Shown: positions 38,462-49,955 of the stretch, piece by piece
How positions within the stretch are numbered: the stretch's first letter is position 1
Layout of the letters: every line of letters starts with the position of its first letter
From: Pseudomonas fulva
GTDB taxonomy: Bacteria > Pseudomonadota > Gammaproteobacteria > Pseudomonadales > Pseudomonadaceae
Direction: 5' to 3'
Length of the DNA stretch: 64,000 nucleotides
Assembly (NCBI RefSeq): GCF_023517795.1
Contig: NZ_CP082928.1
Span: 1,674,001-1,738,000, forward strand
Made by a program: the position numbers and the translations under genes
The notes under the pieces: model-generated
What the model was told of the DNA's origin: nothing
What the model saw: only the letters and a program-made list of their open reading frames with translations
Database searches by the model: none

Positions 38462-39736
38462 TCACCACGCCGGCAGTCGATTCTTGACGATGCGCCCGCC
38501 CTGCAAGATCGCATCGAGCCGCTCCCCCTGACCCACCAAGCAATCGATGGACGAGAGCGGGTCGCCGTCGACGACCAACAGGTCCGCCAGAGCCCCCTCA
38601 CTGACACAACCCAGCTCGCCCTCGCGCTCGAGGATACGGGCGGCGACCACCGTGGCACTGCGCAGCGCCTCCAGATTTCCCAAGACCTCGGCACGAATAC
38701 GCAGTTCCTCACCCTGATGCTCGTGCATCTCCCCCAGCAGGTCAGAGCCATAGCCCATCGGTACACCCGCCTCGGCGAAATATTCCAACGCGCGCCGGCC
38801 GGCAACCCGTACATCCTCAACCTTGGCCACCGAGTCCGCCGGCAGGCCGTAGCGTTTTCCATGCAGGGCAAGCATTTCGTAGGTCACCTGGGTCGGCACC
38901 GCGAAGACCTCGTGCGCCTTCATCAAACGAGCCGTATCGAGGTCGACTAGATTGCCGTGCTCGATGGTGCGTACGCCGCACTCGACCGCACGGCGAATGG
39001 CCCGTGCCGTGTAGGCATGGGCCATGACGTAGGTGTTGGCGGCGTGGGCTTCATCGACGATCGCACGAATCTCCGCTTCGCTGTATTGCGTATTGGTGAT
39101 CGGATCGGTCGGCGAGGATACCCCTCCGGAGGCCATGATCTTGATCTGATTGGCGCCCTGCTGCAGCTCCTCGCGCACCGCTTTGCGCACGTTGTCGACA
39201 CCGTCGACCACCCGGGCAATAGCCCCTGCACGGAAACAGCAGGTACAGGGTTCATCCAGCAACAGGTCGCCGCGGGCACGCATGTCGCCGTGGCCACCGG
39301 TCTGCGACAGCGCCTTGCCCGAGGCGAAGATCCTTGGCCCCGGCACCAGGCCCATGGCGATGGAGCGGGCCAGCGCCCAGTCCGCGCCGCCGGCGTCACG
39401 CACCGTGGTGAAGCCCCGCTCGAGCATTGCGGCGAGAATCGGCAGCGCACGGTACATGATGATGGCGTTGGGCTGCAGGGCATTGAAGCCGAGGTTGGCG
39501 CTCGAGGCCAGCACATGCACGTGACAGTCGATCAAGCCCGGCATCAGCGTACGCCCCGCCAGGTCAAGCACGGTCATCCCTTGGCTGGCGGCCTCGGGCA
39601 CATTGCCTACCGCCTGCGGCCGCACCTGGACGATGCGCTCGCCCTCGATGACGACCTCCTGGCCACTGATCAATCGGCCTCGCCCAAGATCGAGAATCTT
39701 GCCGTTACGCAGGTGGATTCGCTTGCTTTCAGTCAC
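38462..39736 (-). CDS. amidohydrolase family protein (imidazolonepropionase-like)
   Basis: A 424-residue metal-dependent hydrolase of the amidohydrolase superfamily, in the branch with Xaa-Pro dipeptidase and ochratoxin-type amidases. Metal ligands are visible: His72 and His74 in LIDCHVHV, a Lys in IKIMASGGVSSPTDP, His in MAHAYTARAI and TIEHGNLVD, and Asp in MGYGSDLLG. It probably cleaves an N-acyl or cyclic amide bond; the substrate is unknown. The GTG at 39736 overlaps the transporter stop (GTGA) and gives the family start; the open frame runs on into the transporter gene. No signal peptide is present, so it acts in the cytoplasm on an imported compound. Confidence 0.85.
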   Translation of the reverse strand: MTESKRIHLRNGKILDLGRGRLISGQEVVIEGERIVQVRPQAVGNVPEAASQGMTVLDLAGRTLMPGLIDCHVHVLASSANLGFNALQPNAIIMYRALPILAAMLERGFTTVRDAGGADWALARSIAMGLVPGPRIFASGKALSQTGGHGDMRARGDLLLDEPCTCCFRAGAIARVVDGVDNVRKAVREELQQGANQIKIMASGGVSSPTDPITNTQYSEAEIRAIVDEAHAANTYVMAHAYTARAIRRAVECGVRTIEHGNLVDLDTARLMKAHEVFAVPTQVTYEMLALHGKRYGLPADSVAKVEDVRVAGRRALEYFAEAGVPMGYGSDLLGEMHEHQGEELRIRAEVLGNLEALRSATVVAARILEREGELGCVSEGALADLLVVDGDPLSSIDCLVGQGERLDAILQGGRIVKNRLPAW

Positions 39737-41034
39737 TGTCGGTCTCCAGTTTGACGGGGCGCGTCGTGAAACAGCGAGGCGCCGAAGGCGCTGACGGCGG
39801 CGGCGAACATGATGTAGAAGGCCGGCGCCAGGTTGCTGCCAGTGGCAGCGATCAACCAGGTCACGGTGAAGGTGGCGAAACCGCCGAAGATCGTCACCGC
39901 TAAGTTGTAGGCCACGGACAGCCCGGTGGACAGCACTCGAGTCGGCAGCAGTTCGCCGAATGCAGCCAGCAGCCCACCCAGATAGCCGGCGATGAGCAGC
40001 CCCATCAGCACTTCGAAGAGCAGCAGCGACAACAGCCCCGGCCACAGGTTGATCAGGGTAAACAGGGGCAGCGCGGCGATGAAGATGGCGATCGCCGAGC
40101 CGAGCAACCAGGGCCGCTTTCCATGCCTGTCAGCCATTAGCCCCACCAGCGGGGTCGCCACCAGCAAGATCAGCCCGCCCACGATGCCAGCCGTGAATCC
40201 CACCGTGCTGGACAACTGCAGCACACGCGTCGCATAGGACGGAATGTAGAAAAGCACGGCGTAGGTGCAGACCGTCCAAAGTACCACCATTGAGAAGCTG
40301 ATTAGCGTCTGCCGAGGATAAATGCTCACGACCTCTGACAGCGGCGAGTGAGCACGCTCGGCCTGTTCGTAGACTGGCGTCTCGTCTATGCGGCTACGAA
40401 TGTAGAAGCCGATCGGCCCTATCAAGGAACCAAGCAGAAACGGAATGCGCCAGCCCCAGCTCTCCAGCTGTTCGGGTGTCAGCAGCGCCGAGAGGGTAGC
40501 CCCGAAACCGGCGCCAATGGCCACGGCAAGACCGATGCTGGCCTGAATCCAGCTCGAGTAGTAGGCCTTGCGCCCGACAGGCGCATGCTCGGTGAGGAAG
40601 GCCGTGGCGCTGCCCATCTCACCGCCGGCAGAGAAGCCCTGCAGCAGCCTGGCGATGACGATCAACGCCGGTGCTGCCAGGCCGATCTGCGCATAGCCGG
40701 GCGTCAGGGCGATGATCAGCGTGCCTAGCGCCATGAGTAGAATGGTTAACGACAAGGCCGCTTTGCGCCCGTGCCGATCACCGTAGACGCCCAATACGAT
40801 ACCGCCCACCGGGCGCATGAAGAAGCCGACACCGAAGGTGGCGAGCGCCAGCAGATAGGACGTGAGCTCATTCTCGCTGGGAAAGAAGACCTTGGCGATG
40901 ACCACGGAAAAGAAGCTGTAGACGGTAAAGTCGAACCATTCGAGGCCGTTGCCGATAACGGTGGCGACGACGGCCTTGTTGGCTTGCAGATTGCGGACGG
41001 GCGGCTTTCGGCCCAGGGTGGTTGATAGGCTCAT
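39733..41034 (-). CDS. MHS-family major facilitator transporter
   Basis: A 433-residue proton symporter of the metabolite:H+ symporter branch (like ProP, ShiA, KgtP). N-terminal VIGNGLEWFDFTVYSFF, the loop motif GVYGDRHGRKAAL, LLQGFSAGGEMGSATAFLTEHAP and the repeat motif GLMADRHGKRP are all present, with 12 hydrophobic helices. The ligand is probably a carboxylate or amide that the amidohydrolase then cleaves. I chose ATG 41034 with AGGAG 6 bases upstream; a frame start at 41049 adds five residues. The gene overlaps the amidohydrolase by 4 bases. Confidence 0.9.
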   Translation of the reverse strand: MSLSTTLGRKPPVRNLQANKAVVATVIGNGLEWFDFTVYSFFSVVIAKVFFPSENELTSYLLALATFGVGFFMRPVGGIVLGVYGDRHGRKAALSLTILLMALGTLIIALTPGYAQIGLAAPALIVIARLLQGFSAGGEMGSATAFLTEHAPVGRKAYYSSWIQASIGLAVAIGAGFGATLSALLTPEQLESWGWRIPFLLGSLIGPIGFYIRSRIDETPVYEQAERAHSPLSEVVSIYPRQTLISFSMVVLWTVCTYAVLFYIPSYATRVLQLSSTVGFTAGIVGGLILLVATPLVGLMADRHGKRPWLLGSAIAIFIAALPLFTLINLWPGLLSLLLFEVLMGLLIAGYLGGLLAAFGELLPTRVLSTGLSVAYNLAVTIFGGFATFTVTWLIAATGSNLAPAFYIMFAAAVSAFGASLFHDAPRQTGDRQ

Positions 41035-41187
41035 TGTTGGCTCCTGCATGCGTGACGCGCAGGAAAAAACCTTTCCTGCTACGGATGGCAGTTTTCAGAA
41101 TTTGAAACAGGAACGAGGATCTTCTGCCCTCTGGCACAAGAGAATAGAGCCAGGCGAACCTAGTGGGAAAACGTTGATTGAGAAGAT

Positions 41188-41210
41188 TTGCATGCGCATG
41201 ACGCATGCAA
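41188..41210. promoter_or_regulatory. Perfect palindrome upstream of the transporter gene
   Basis: Nine-base perfect arms TTGCATGCG (41188-41196) and CGCATGCAA (41202-41210) with a 5-base centre, in the 183-base gap between the LysR gene and the transporter, about 155 bases before the transporter start and just after the regulator stop. No T-run, so an operator is more likely than a terminator. A second short repeat, AGGAAA with TTTCCT, lies near 41061-41077. Confidence 0.5.
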
Positions 41211-41217
41211 CGGATTG

Positions 41218-42120
41218 TCAGCTCGGAAAACCCAGCACATCCAGCAGCCAGGACTCGAAACGCCGGGCGGCGCGGCTGGGCACTCGTCCGCCCGGCCATA
41301 GCAGGTGATACCCCCCCTGCCCCTCGACGCGCTCCCGGCAGGCCGGCACCAGCGCACCGGACGCCAGATGACCGTCGATCATCGGGCTCCAGCCCAGCAC
41401 CACGCCGTGCCCGGCCACCGCCAGATCGACGAGAATCGGGTAATGACTGACGGTCAGTCGTTGGCGGATCGCGGCCGACTCACAGCCCAACCGGGCAAAC
41501 CACTCCTGCCAGGACAGCCATTGCCGCTGACCGTCCTCTATCATCAGCAAGCGCTCCTCCAGAAGCGCCTCGGGGCTCAGTAGGCCTTGGCGCAGGTAAG
41601 CTGGCGAGCAGTACGCCCCCACCGACTCTTCAAACAACAGCCGCCCGTCCAGCCCGGTCGGCAGTGGGTTACGCAGGAAGTACACAGCCAGGTCGAACTC
41701 CGGCTTGAGCAGGGAGTCGAGGCTGTCGAGTACCCGCAAGCGCACTTCGACATTGGGGAATGCCTCGGCGAAGCGGCCCACCAAAGGGCCGAGCCAAAGC
41801 GCCGCGACGCCAGACGAGCACGCCAGTACCAGTTCCTGCTCACCGCTGTGAGCCATGACCTCGGCGGTCGAGTCGGCCAGCGCCGCGAGCAAGCGATGAA
41901 TCTGTTCGGCATAATGCTGGCCAGCCACAGTGAGCAGGATGCGTTTGTGCTGACGACGGAACAACGCCCGCCCAAGGAAACTTTCCAGCCCGGCGACCTG
42001 CCGACTCACCGCACTTTGCGTGAGGTTCAACTCAACCGCCGCGCGGGTGAAGCTGCCATGGCGCACCGTGGTCTCGAAAGCGATCAGATTCTGCAGTGGA
42101 GGCAGGGGCTCGATACGCAT
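41218..42120 (-). CDS. LysR-family transcriptional regulator
   Basis: A 300-residue LysR regulator of the GcvA/AmpR-like group. The N-terminal helix-turn-helix is LQNLIAFETTVRHGSFTRAAVELNLTQSAVSRQVAGLESFLGRALFRR; the effector domain runs from about 92 to 298 (LVLACSSGVAALWLGPLVGRFAEAFP). I chose ATG 42120 (MRIEPLPPLQNLIAF) because upstream residues back to 42228 are unlike the family. It reads in the same direction as the transporter and amidohydrolase and likely controls them. The 279 bases between it and ygiQ hold no gene. Confidence 0.9.
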   Translation of the reverse strand: MRIEPLPPLQNLIAFETTVRHGSFTRAAVELNLTQSAVSRQVAGLESFLGRALFRRQHKRILLTVAGQHYAEQIHRLLAALADSTAEVMAHSGEQELVLACSSGVAALWLGPLVGRFAEAFPNVEVRLRVLDSLDSLLKPEFDLAVYFLRNPLPTGLDGRLLFEESVGAYCSPAYLRQGLLSPEALLEERLLMIEDGQRQWLSWQEWFARLGCESAAIRQRLTVSHYPILVDLAVAGHGVVLGWSPMIDGHLASGALVPACRERVEGQGGYHLLWPGGRVPSRAARRFESWLLDVLGFPS

Positions 42121-42399
42121 CGCATTGACCTGTACGGAAGGGGGAGACCGACAGTCTAACGCAAGCAAATACCGTAGCCCTGCCGGGCAAAAAAGACGTG
42201 TGTTGGTGCAGCAGCGCTCATTCACCAATGGCGCAACCCGCTCGCACCTCTACAAGAACGCGCCCGCGCCCGGTAGGGTGAACCGGAAAGCGCAGTCAAC
42301 GCTCTTTTTGCCCACCGTTCCCACAATCGCAAAGGTGGATGATAACGGCGTCAGCTGGCCCCGATCCACTCTGAGTCCACTTGTGTCTTGAACCCGCGC

Positions 42400-44727
<2,328 letters not shown>

Positions 44728-44872
44728 GGCGGTAACCGTTTTTGATCAGGAATTTCACGGGGCGCGGAATATAGCACAAATTTTAACCAAACCCGACTGC
44801 TGCGCTAGGTTGTACCGGGCATCCGATAGCAGGTAACGCGCCTCGCTTTGCTCATCTAAAAGCACGCGTTCA

Positions 44873-44892
44873 GTGTAAGCTCAGGCTTACAC
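44873..44892. promoter_or_regulatory. Perfect palindrome before the diguanylate cyclase
   Basis: GTGTAAGC, TCAG, GCTTACAC: 8-base perfect arms with a 4-base centre, 32 bases before the cyclase start, followed by AAAAAGAC rather than a T-run on the plus strand. It could be an operator or a leader hairpin near the ribosome site. The rest of the 197-base divergent gap shows no convincing promoter. Confidence 0.55.
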
Positions 44893-44924
44893 AAAAAGAC
44901 CCCGCCTGTCTCCAGGAGCCCCGC

Positions 44925-46778
44925 TTGCAGCGCCTAGCCATATTCCTGTCGCAGATACTGATCCTGGCGACCATGAGCCTGTCGGCCCACGCCGACGGCA
45001 TCAGCCTGACGGCGACCAGCAGCGGGCAGAGTCTGAACGGGCACATCGAGCTGCTCGAAGACCCGGGCGCGAAGCTGAGCATCGAACAGCTGGGCGACCC
45101 CGCCGTGCAGCAGCGCTTCGTGCCAGCCCAGGGCAAGGCCAGCGTCGGCCAGAGCGCCAACCCCTGGTGGATCAAGGTGACCCTGAACGCCGCCGCGGAT
45201 GCCCCACGCCAGTGGTGGCTGGAGATCGCTTCGGTCACCCTGCTCGACCTGCAGCTGTATCTGCCCGATGGCCAGGGGGGCTGGCACAAGCGCCAGTCCG
45301 GGGAAACGGTAGGTTTCGCCGAGGGCCGTGATCATCCGCACCGGCGCATGCTGCTGCGCCTTCCCGAGCTGGGCGAACAGCCGCTCACCTTCTACCTGCG
45401 CACCTACGACCCGGCCGGCAACTCCTTCCCGCTGAAGGTATGGCAACTTGCCGACCTGAAAACCCAGGTGGCGACCGAAAACCTCTGGCTTGGCCTGATC
45501 TACGGGGTGATCACCGCACTGCTGCTGTACAACCTGTTCCTGTTCCTGGCGCTGCGCGACAGCGCCTACTTCTGGTACGTGGTCACCACCACCGGCGCGC
45601 TGCTGATGATTCTCGGCATGACCGGTCACGGCTTCCAGTACCTGTGGCCCGACTCGGCGGTGCCCTTCTGGCTGGACCGTATCAGCGTGCCGGCACTGTG
45701 GGGGTTCGGTGCCTGCCGCTTCACCCAGAAGCTGCTGCAAACCCGCCGTCACACCCCCTGGGCCCACCACCTGCTGACCCTGAGCTGCGCGCTCTATCTG
45801 CTGGCGGTACTCGCCGATGCGTTCGGCCTGCGCGCGGTCGGCGCCTGGATTTTCGTCCTGCTGGCGATTACCACCATTCCCACCGCCCTGTGGGCCTCGC
45901 TGAAGCGCTGGCGCCAGGGCTACTTTCCGGCGTGCCTGTACTTCTGCGGGTACGGCACGATCCTGGCCAGCGTCAACCTGCTGCTGCTGCGCGCCACCGG
46001 CGTCATCCAGCCGGCGGCGTGGAACAGCTACGTGTTTCCGGTCGCCGTGGCGCTGGAGTCGATCCTGTTCTCGTTCGCCCTCGCCTACCGCATCCAGCTG
46101 CTGAAGAACCAGCGAGCCGAAGCGCTGCAGCGCGCCGATGAGGAAAAAGGCGCCCGCCTGGCCCAGGTGCAGGCCAGTGCCGATGAACTGCAGCTGGCCG
46201 TGGATCGGCGCACCGCCGAGTTGAAAAACGCCAACCTGCAGCTCTTCCAGCAGAAACAGGAGCTGCGCCATGCGGCCTTTCACGATGCCCTGACCGACCT
46301 GCCCAACCGCCGTCATCTGGTGGAACAGTGCGAGAGCGCCTTGCGCGGGGCGCGGCACAGCGATGAAAACCTGGCATTGCTGCTGATCGACCTGGATCAC
46401 TTCAAGCCGATCAATGACCAGCATGGCCACGACGCCGGCGACCTGTTGCTGCAGCACATCGGCAAGCGCCTGCGCGAGCACGTACGCGGCAGCGATACGG
46501 TGGCACGCCTGGGTGGGGATGAATTCGCGGTACTGATTGGCGGTGCCGATGCCCGGCACTACGCCGGGGATGTCGCCGAGCGCCTGCTCGCCGAGCTGGC
46601 CCGGCCGGTGGACTACGCCGGCCACGCCCTGAACGTCAGCATCAGTATCGGCGCGGCGTTCTACCCCCAGCATGCCGAGCAGTTCGCCGGCCTCTACAAG
46701 GCCGCCGACCAGGCGCTCTATCAGGCCAAGGCCGCCGGCCGCTCGGGCTACGCGGTGTTCCAGCCGGCGGCAGGCTGA
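44925..46778 (+). CDS. 7TMR-DISM diguanylate cyclase (NicD-like)
   Basis: Membrane enzyme of 617 residues that makes cyclic di-GMP from GTP. Domains in order: signal peptide (1-23), periplasmic 7TMR-DISMED2 ligand domain (about 35-165), seven hydrophobic helices (about 180-390), a coiled coil (about 395-455) and a GGDEF domain. The active-site GGDEF is at 530-534, and an inhibitory I-site RGSD (521-524) sits five residues before it, so product feedback is likely. The start is a TTG with AGGAG 6 bases upstream. P. aeruginosa NicD (PA4929) has the same layout and signals nutrient-induced biofilm dispersal; the same role here is inference. It ends four bases from dnaB, which converges. Confidence 0.88.
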   Translation: MQRLAIFLSQILILATMSLSAHADGISLTATSSGQSLNGHIELLEDPGAKLSIEQLGDPAVQQRFVPAQGKASVGQSANPWWIKVTLNAAADAPRQWWLEIASVTLLDLQLYLPDGQGGWHKRQSGETVGFAEGRDHPHRRMLLRLPELGEQPLTFYLRTYDPAGNSFPLKVWQLADLKTQVATENLWLGLIYGVITALLLYNLFLFLALRDSAYFWYVVTTTGALLMILGMTGHGFQYLWPDSAVPFWLDRISVPALWGFGACRFTQKLLQTRRHTPWAHHLLTLSCALYLLAVLADAFGLRAVGAWIFVLLAITTIPTALWASLKRWRQGYFPACLYFCGYGTILASVNLLLLRATGVIQPAAWNSYVFPVAVALESILFSFALAYRIQLLKNQRAEALQRADEEKGARLAQVQASADELQLAVDRRTAELKNANLQLFQQKQELRHAAFHDALTDLPNRRHLVEQCESALRGARHSDENLALLLIDLDHFKPINDQHGHDAGDLLLQHIGKRLREHVRGSDTVARLGGDEFAVLIGGADARHYAGDVAERLLAELARPVDYAGHALNVSISIGAAFYPQHAEQFAGLYKAADQALYQAKAAGRSGYAVFQPAAG

Positions 46779-46782
46779 GGCG

Positions 46783-48177
46783 TCACTCGTCGTCGAACTG
46801 GTAGCTGCCGGGCGCCAGGTTCTCGAAACGCGAGTATTTGCCGAGGAAGGCCAGGCGCGCGGTACCCAGGGGGCCGTTACGCTGCTTGCCGATGATGATT
46901 TCGGCCACGCCCTTGTACTCGGTTTCCGGGTGGTAGACCTCGTCGCGGTAGACGAAAAGAATGATGTCGGCGTCCTGCTCGATCGCCCCGGATTCACGCA
47001 AGTCGGAGTTGATCGGGCGCTTGTTGGGCCGCTGCTCCAGACCCCGGTTGAGCTGCGACAGGGCGATCACCGGGCAGTTGAACTCCTTGGCCAGCGCCTT
47101 GAGCGAGCGGGAGATCTCGGAAATCTCGTTGACCCGGCTGTCGCCGCTGGAACCGGGAATCTGCATCAGCTGCAGGTAGTCGACCATGATCAGGCCGATT
47201 TCGCCGTGCTCACGGGCCAGGCGCCGGGTGCGCGCACGCATCTCGCTCGGCGAGATACCGGCGGTGTCGTCGATGAACAGCTTGCGGTCGTTGAGCAGGT
47301 TGACCGCCGAGGTCAGTCGCGGCCAGTCGTCATCATCCAGGCGACCGGCACGCACCTTGGTCTGGTCGATGCGGCCGAGGGAGGCCAGCATACGAATCAC
47401 GATGGATTCGGAAGGCATCTCCAGGGAATACACCAGGATCGACTTGTCGCTGCGCATCAGCGCGTTTTCCACCAGGTTCATGGCGAAGGTGGTCTTACCC
47501 ATGGACGGACGGCCGGCGACGATGATCATGTCGGCCGGCTGCAGGCCGCTGGTCAGGTTGTCCAGGTCGGTGAAGCCGGTGGACAGGCCGGTGATCGCGT
47601 CGCCGTTGTTGAACAGCTCGTCGATGCGGTCGATGGCCTTGACCAGGATATCGTTGATGCCCACCGGGCCGCCGGTCTTGGGCCGCGCCTCGGCGATCTG
47701 GAAGATCAGCCGCTCGGCCTCGTCGAGGATCTCCTCACCGGTACGGCCCTCGGGCGCATAGGCGCTATCGGCGATCTCGTTGCTGATGCCGATCAGTTTG
47801 CGCAGGGTGGCGCGCTCGCGAATGATGCCCGCGTAGGCCTTGATGTTGGCCACCGACGGGGTGTTCTTGGCCAGCTCGCCCAGGTACGCCAGGCCGCCGA
47901 CCTGGGACAGCTGACCTTCCTTGTCCAGCTGTTCGGACAGGGTGACCACGTCGAACGGCTGGTTGCGCTCGGCGAGCTTGAAGATGGCGCGAAAGACCAG
48001 GCGATGGTCATGGCGATAGAAATCGCCGTCGGACACCTGATCCAGCACGCGCTCCCAGGCGTTGTTGTCGAGCATCAGACCACCGAGCACCGCCTGCTCG
48101 GCCTCGATCGAGTGCGGCGGCACTTTCAGGGCAGCGGTTTGCAGGTCGTACTGTTCGGGGATGCTGATGTCGTTCAT
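46783..48177 (-). CDS. dnaB: replicative DNA helicase DnaB
   Basis: Hexameric 5'-3' helicase of the replication fork, 464 residues. The N-terminal primase-binding domain (about 15-120: PHSIEAEQAVLGGLMLDNNAWERVLDQV) is followed by the RecA-like domain with Walker A AGRPSMGKTTFAMN, LMVDYLQLMQ-type IMVDYLQLMQIPG and the arginine-finger region. I chose the ATG at 48177 (MNDISIPEQYD), the usual Pseudomonas start; 14 upstream residues in the same frame lie in the leader. It is preceded by the rplI terminator, so it has its own promoter in 48178-48204 or reads through. Confidence 0.97.
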   Translation of the reverse strand: MNDISIPEQYDLQTAALKVPPHSIEAEQAVLGGLMLDNNAWERVLDQVSDGDFYRHDHRLVFRAIFKLAERNQPFDVVTLSEQLDKEGQLSQVGGLAYLGELAKNTPSVANIKAYAGIIRERATLRKLIGISNEIADSAYAPEGRTGEEILDEAERLIFQIAEARPKTGGPVGINDILVKAIDRIDELFNNGDAITGLSTGFTDLDNLTSGLQPADMIIVAGRPSMGKTTFAMNLVENALMRSDKSILVYSLEMPSESIVIRMLASLGRIDQTKVRAGRLDDDDWPRLTSAVNLLNDRKLFIDDTAGISPSEMRARTRRLAREHGEIGLIMVDYLQLMQIPGSSGDSRVNEISEISRSLKALAKEFNCPVIALSQLNRGLEQRPNKRPINSDLRESGAIEQDADIILFVYRDEVYHPETEYKGVAEIIIGKQRNGPLGTARLAFLGKYSRFENLAPGSYQFDDE

Positions 48178-48204
48178 GGGCGCCTGGAAAGAATGCTTGC
48201 GGAG

Positions 48205-48245
48205 AAAAACAAAGGGCACGGTATCGCTTTCGCAATACCGTGCCC
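48205..48245 (-). terminator. Intrinsic terminator after rplI
   Basis: On the minus strand a 14-base stem (one T-G wobble) capped by a GAAA tetraloop (48214-48245) is followed by TTTGTTTTT. It lies 54 bases after the rplI stop and before dnaB. Confidence 0.9.
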
Positions 48246-48298
48246 GATGTTAGCGGGAAGGCACCTGAGTGCAAACCCGCTAAGCAGTTCGCTGAGAC

Positions 48299-48745
48299 TT
48301 AAGCAGCTACTACAACAACCTTGACGGTCGCTTCGACATCGCTGTGCAGGTGCACGGCTACGTCGTATTCGCCAACCTGGCGAATGGTGCCGTTCGGCAG
48401 ACGCACTTCGGCTTTGGCCACTTCAACGCCGGAGGCGGTCAGGGCGTCAGCGATGTCATGGGTGCCGATGGAACCGAACAGCTTGCCTTCATCGCCAGCG
48501 GTAGCGGTGATGGTGACTTCCAGCTCGGCCAGCTGAGCAGCGCGGGATTCAGCCGAAGCTTTCTTCTCGGCAGCGGCTTTTTCCAGGTCAGCGCGACGCG
48601 CTTCGAAAGCAGCGACGTTGGCTTCGGTGGCAGCGGTAGCTTTGCCTTGCGGCAGCAGGAAGTTACGGCCGTAACCGGCTTTAACGTTCACTTTATCGCC
48701 CAGGTTGCCCAGGTTGGCGATTTTTTCCAGCAGGATGACTTCCAT
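48299..48745 (-). CDS. rplI: 50S ribosomal protein L9
   Basis: Ribosomal protein of 148 residues that binds 23S rRNA domain V. The N-terminal domain [32 protein letters not shown] is diagnostic; a long connecting helix rich in Ala, Glu and Lys (about 41-75) and the C-terminal domain ([31 protein letters not shown]) follow. It is the last gene of rpsF-rpsR-DUF2232-rplI and is closed by the terminator at 48205-48245. Confidence 0.98.
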   Translation of the reverse strand: MEVILLEKIANLGNLGDKVNVKAGYGRNFLLPQGKATAATEANVAAFEARRADLEKAAAEKKASAESRAAQLAELEVTITATAGDEGKLFGSIGTHDIADALTASGVEVAKAEVRLPNGTIRQVGEYDVAVHLHSDVEATVKVVVVAA

Positions 48746-48766
48746 TTGGGTGTTACCTCTTAACTT

Positions 48767-49660
48767 TTAACCTTCACCGTTGGCGGGACCCGAACCGGGC
48801 TTGTCCGCCAGACGACCACGAAAATCAAACAGACTGTCGACGATGGCTAACACCACCAGCAAGGGAAAGATCAGCTGCATGAACAGCAACAGCGTGATGT
48901 ACAGTCCGACCAGCCAGAACTTCGACAGTCGGCCCTTGGCCACCAGCCCGTGCAACAGGGCGATGGCCGCGAATGCCAGCGGAACACTGCACAACGGCGT
49001 GAGCATGGCCATCTCGACACCCAGATTGGGCCCGAGCAGCATGCCGACCAGCAGCAACATCGCCAGCATCGGCGGAAATCTCAGCTCACGGAATTCCGCG
49101 CCGAAACCTCCCGGGTTGTACAACGCCGCCTGCCAGAATCGCCCAAGCATCAGGCTCAGCAAGCTGACCACCTGCAGCAACGCTGCCAACAATCCGGTCA
49201 GCACCGGTGCAATGAGACCCTGGAGACGCGCCTGATCGTCCACCGACATCTGTTGGTGAACGCCATCGAGCATCTGCGGCAACAGCTTGTTCAGCTCCTG
49301 CGCCATGGCTTCGATGGGCTCGCGGAACGTCGCCCCCAATACCAGTCCATACACCAGGCCCAGCGCGATGCTGAACAACAGCACCCGCCTCCAGGAAGGA
49401 TTGGCGCGCAATACGCACGCCAGCCCCAGCGCGCCCAGCAGCACCAGCAAGGTGCGCGGTTCGCCGAAGTACCACCAGCCAATGGCCGGCAGCAACGCCC
49501 AGGCGAGGATGCCGATGGCATCACTCAGGCCACGCCGCAGAAGCACCAGGCATCCGGCGGCGGCACTCAACCAGAACAGCAGCGGCAAAGCTGCAGAACC
49601 GACCACCACGAGGGTGGCCTGCATACGGCCGCGCATGATGAATTCTGCCAAGGCGCGCAT
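48767..49660 (-). CDS. DUF2232 family membrane protein
   Basis: A 297-residue membrane protein with about eight hydrophobic stretches, in the place where P. aeruginosa has PA4933 (from memory) between rpsR and rplI. Segments include LVVVGSAALPLLFWLSAAAGCLVLL, LLVLLGALGLACVL, VLTGLLAALLQVVSLLSLMLG and WLVGLYITLLLFMQLIFPLLVVLAIVDSLFDFR near the C-terminus. The start at 49660 has AAGGGA upstream. The function is unknown; its steady place inside a ribosomal operon hints at a basic role or at simple genetic hitchhiking. Confidence 0.85.
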   Translation of the reverse strand: MRALAEFIMRGRMQATLVVVGSAALPLLFWLSAAAGCLVLLRRGLSDAIGILAWALLPAIGWWYFGEPRTLLVLLGALGLACVLRANPSWRRVLLFSIALGLVYGLVLGATFREPIEAMAQELNKLLPQMLDGVHQQMSVDDQARLQGLIAPVLTGLLAALLQVVSLLSLMLGRFWQAALYNPGGFGAEFRELRFPPMLAMLLLVGMLLGPNLGVEMAMLTPLCSVPLAFAAIALLHGLVAKGRLSKFWLVGLYITLLLFMQLIFPLLVVLAIVDSLFDFRGRLADKPGSGPANGEG

Positions 49661-49696
49661 GCGATCTATCCCTTACTACTTGTCGAACGTCAGATC

Positions 49697-49927
49697 TTAA
49701 CGGCCGTGGCTGTCGGTGTAGGGCAGCAGGGCCAGGAAGCGGGCGCGCTTGATAGCGGTAGCCAGCTGACGCTGATAACGAGCCTTGGTACCGGTGATAC
49801 GGCTAGGAACGATTTTGCCGGTTTCCGAGATGTAGGCTTTCAAGGTGTTGAGATCCTTGAAATCGATCTCTTTCACGCCTTCAGCGGTGAAACGGCAGAA
49901 TTTACGACGACGGAAGAAACGTGCCAT
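49697..49927 (-). CDS. rpsR: 30S ribosomal protein S18
   Basis: Small subunit protein of 76 residues that binds next to S6 on the platform. [69 protein letters not shown] matches the family over its whole length. It follows rpsF after 28 bases. Confidence 0.98.
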   Translation of the reverse strand: MARFFRRRKFCRFTAEGVKEIDFKDLNTLKAYISETGKIVPSRITGTKARYQRQLATAIKRARFLALLPYTDSHGR

Positions 49928-49955
49928 GGGATTGGCTCCTCAATAGATCCGTGGA

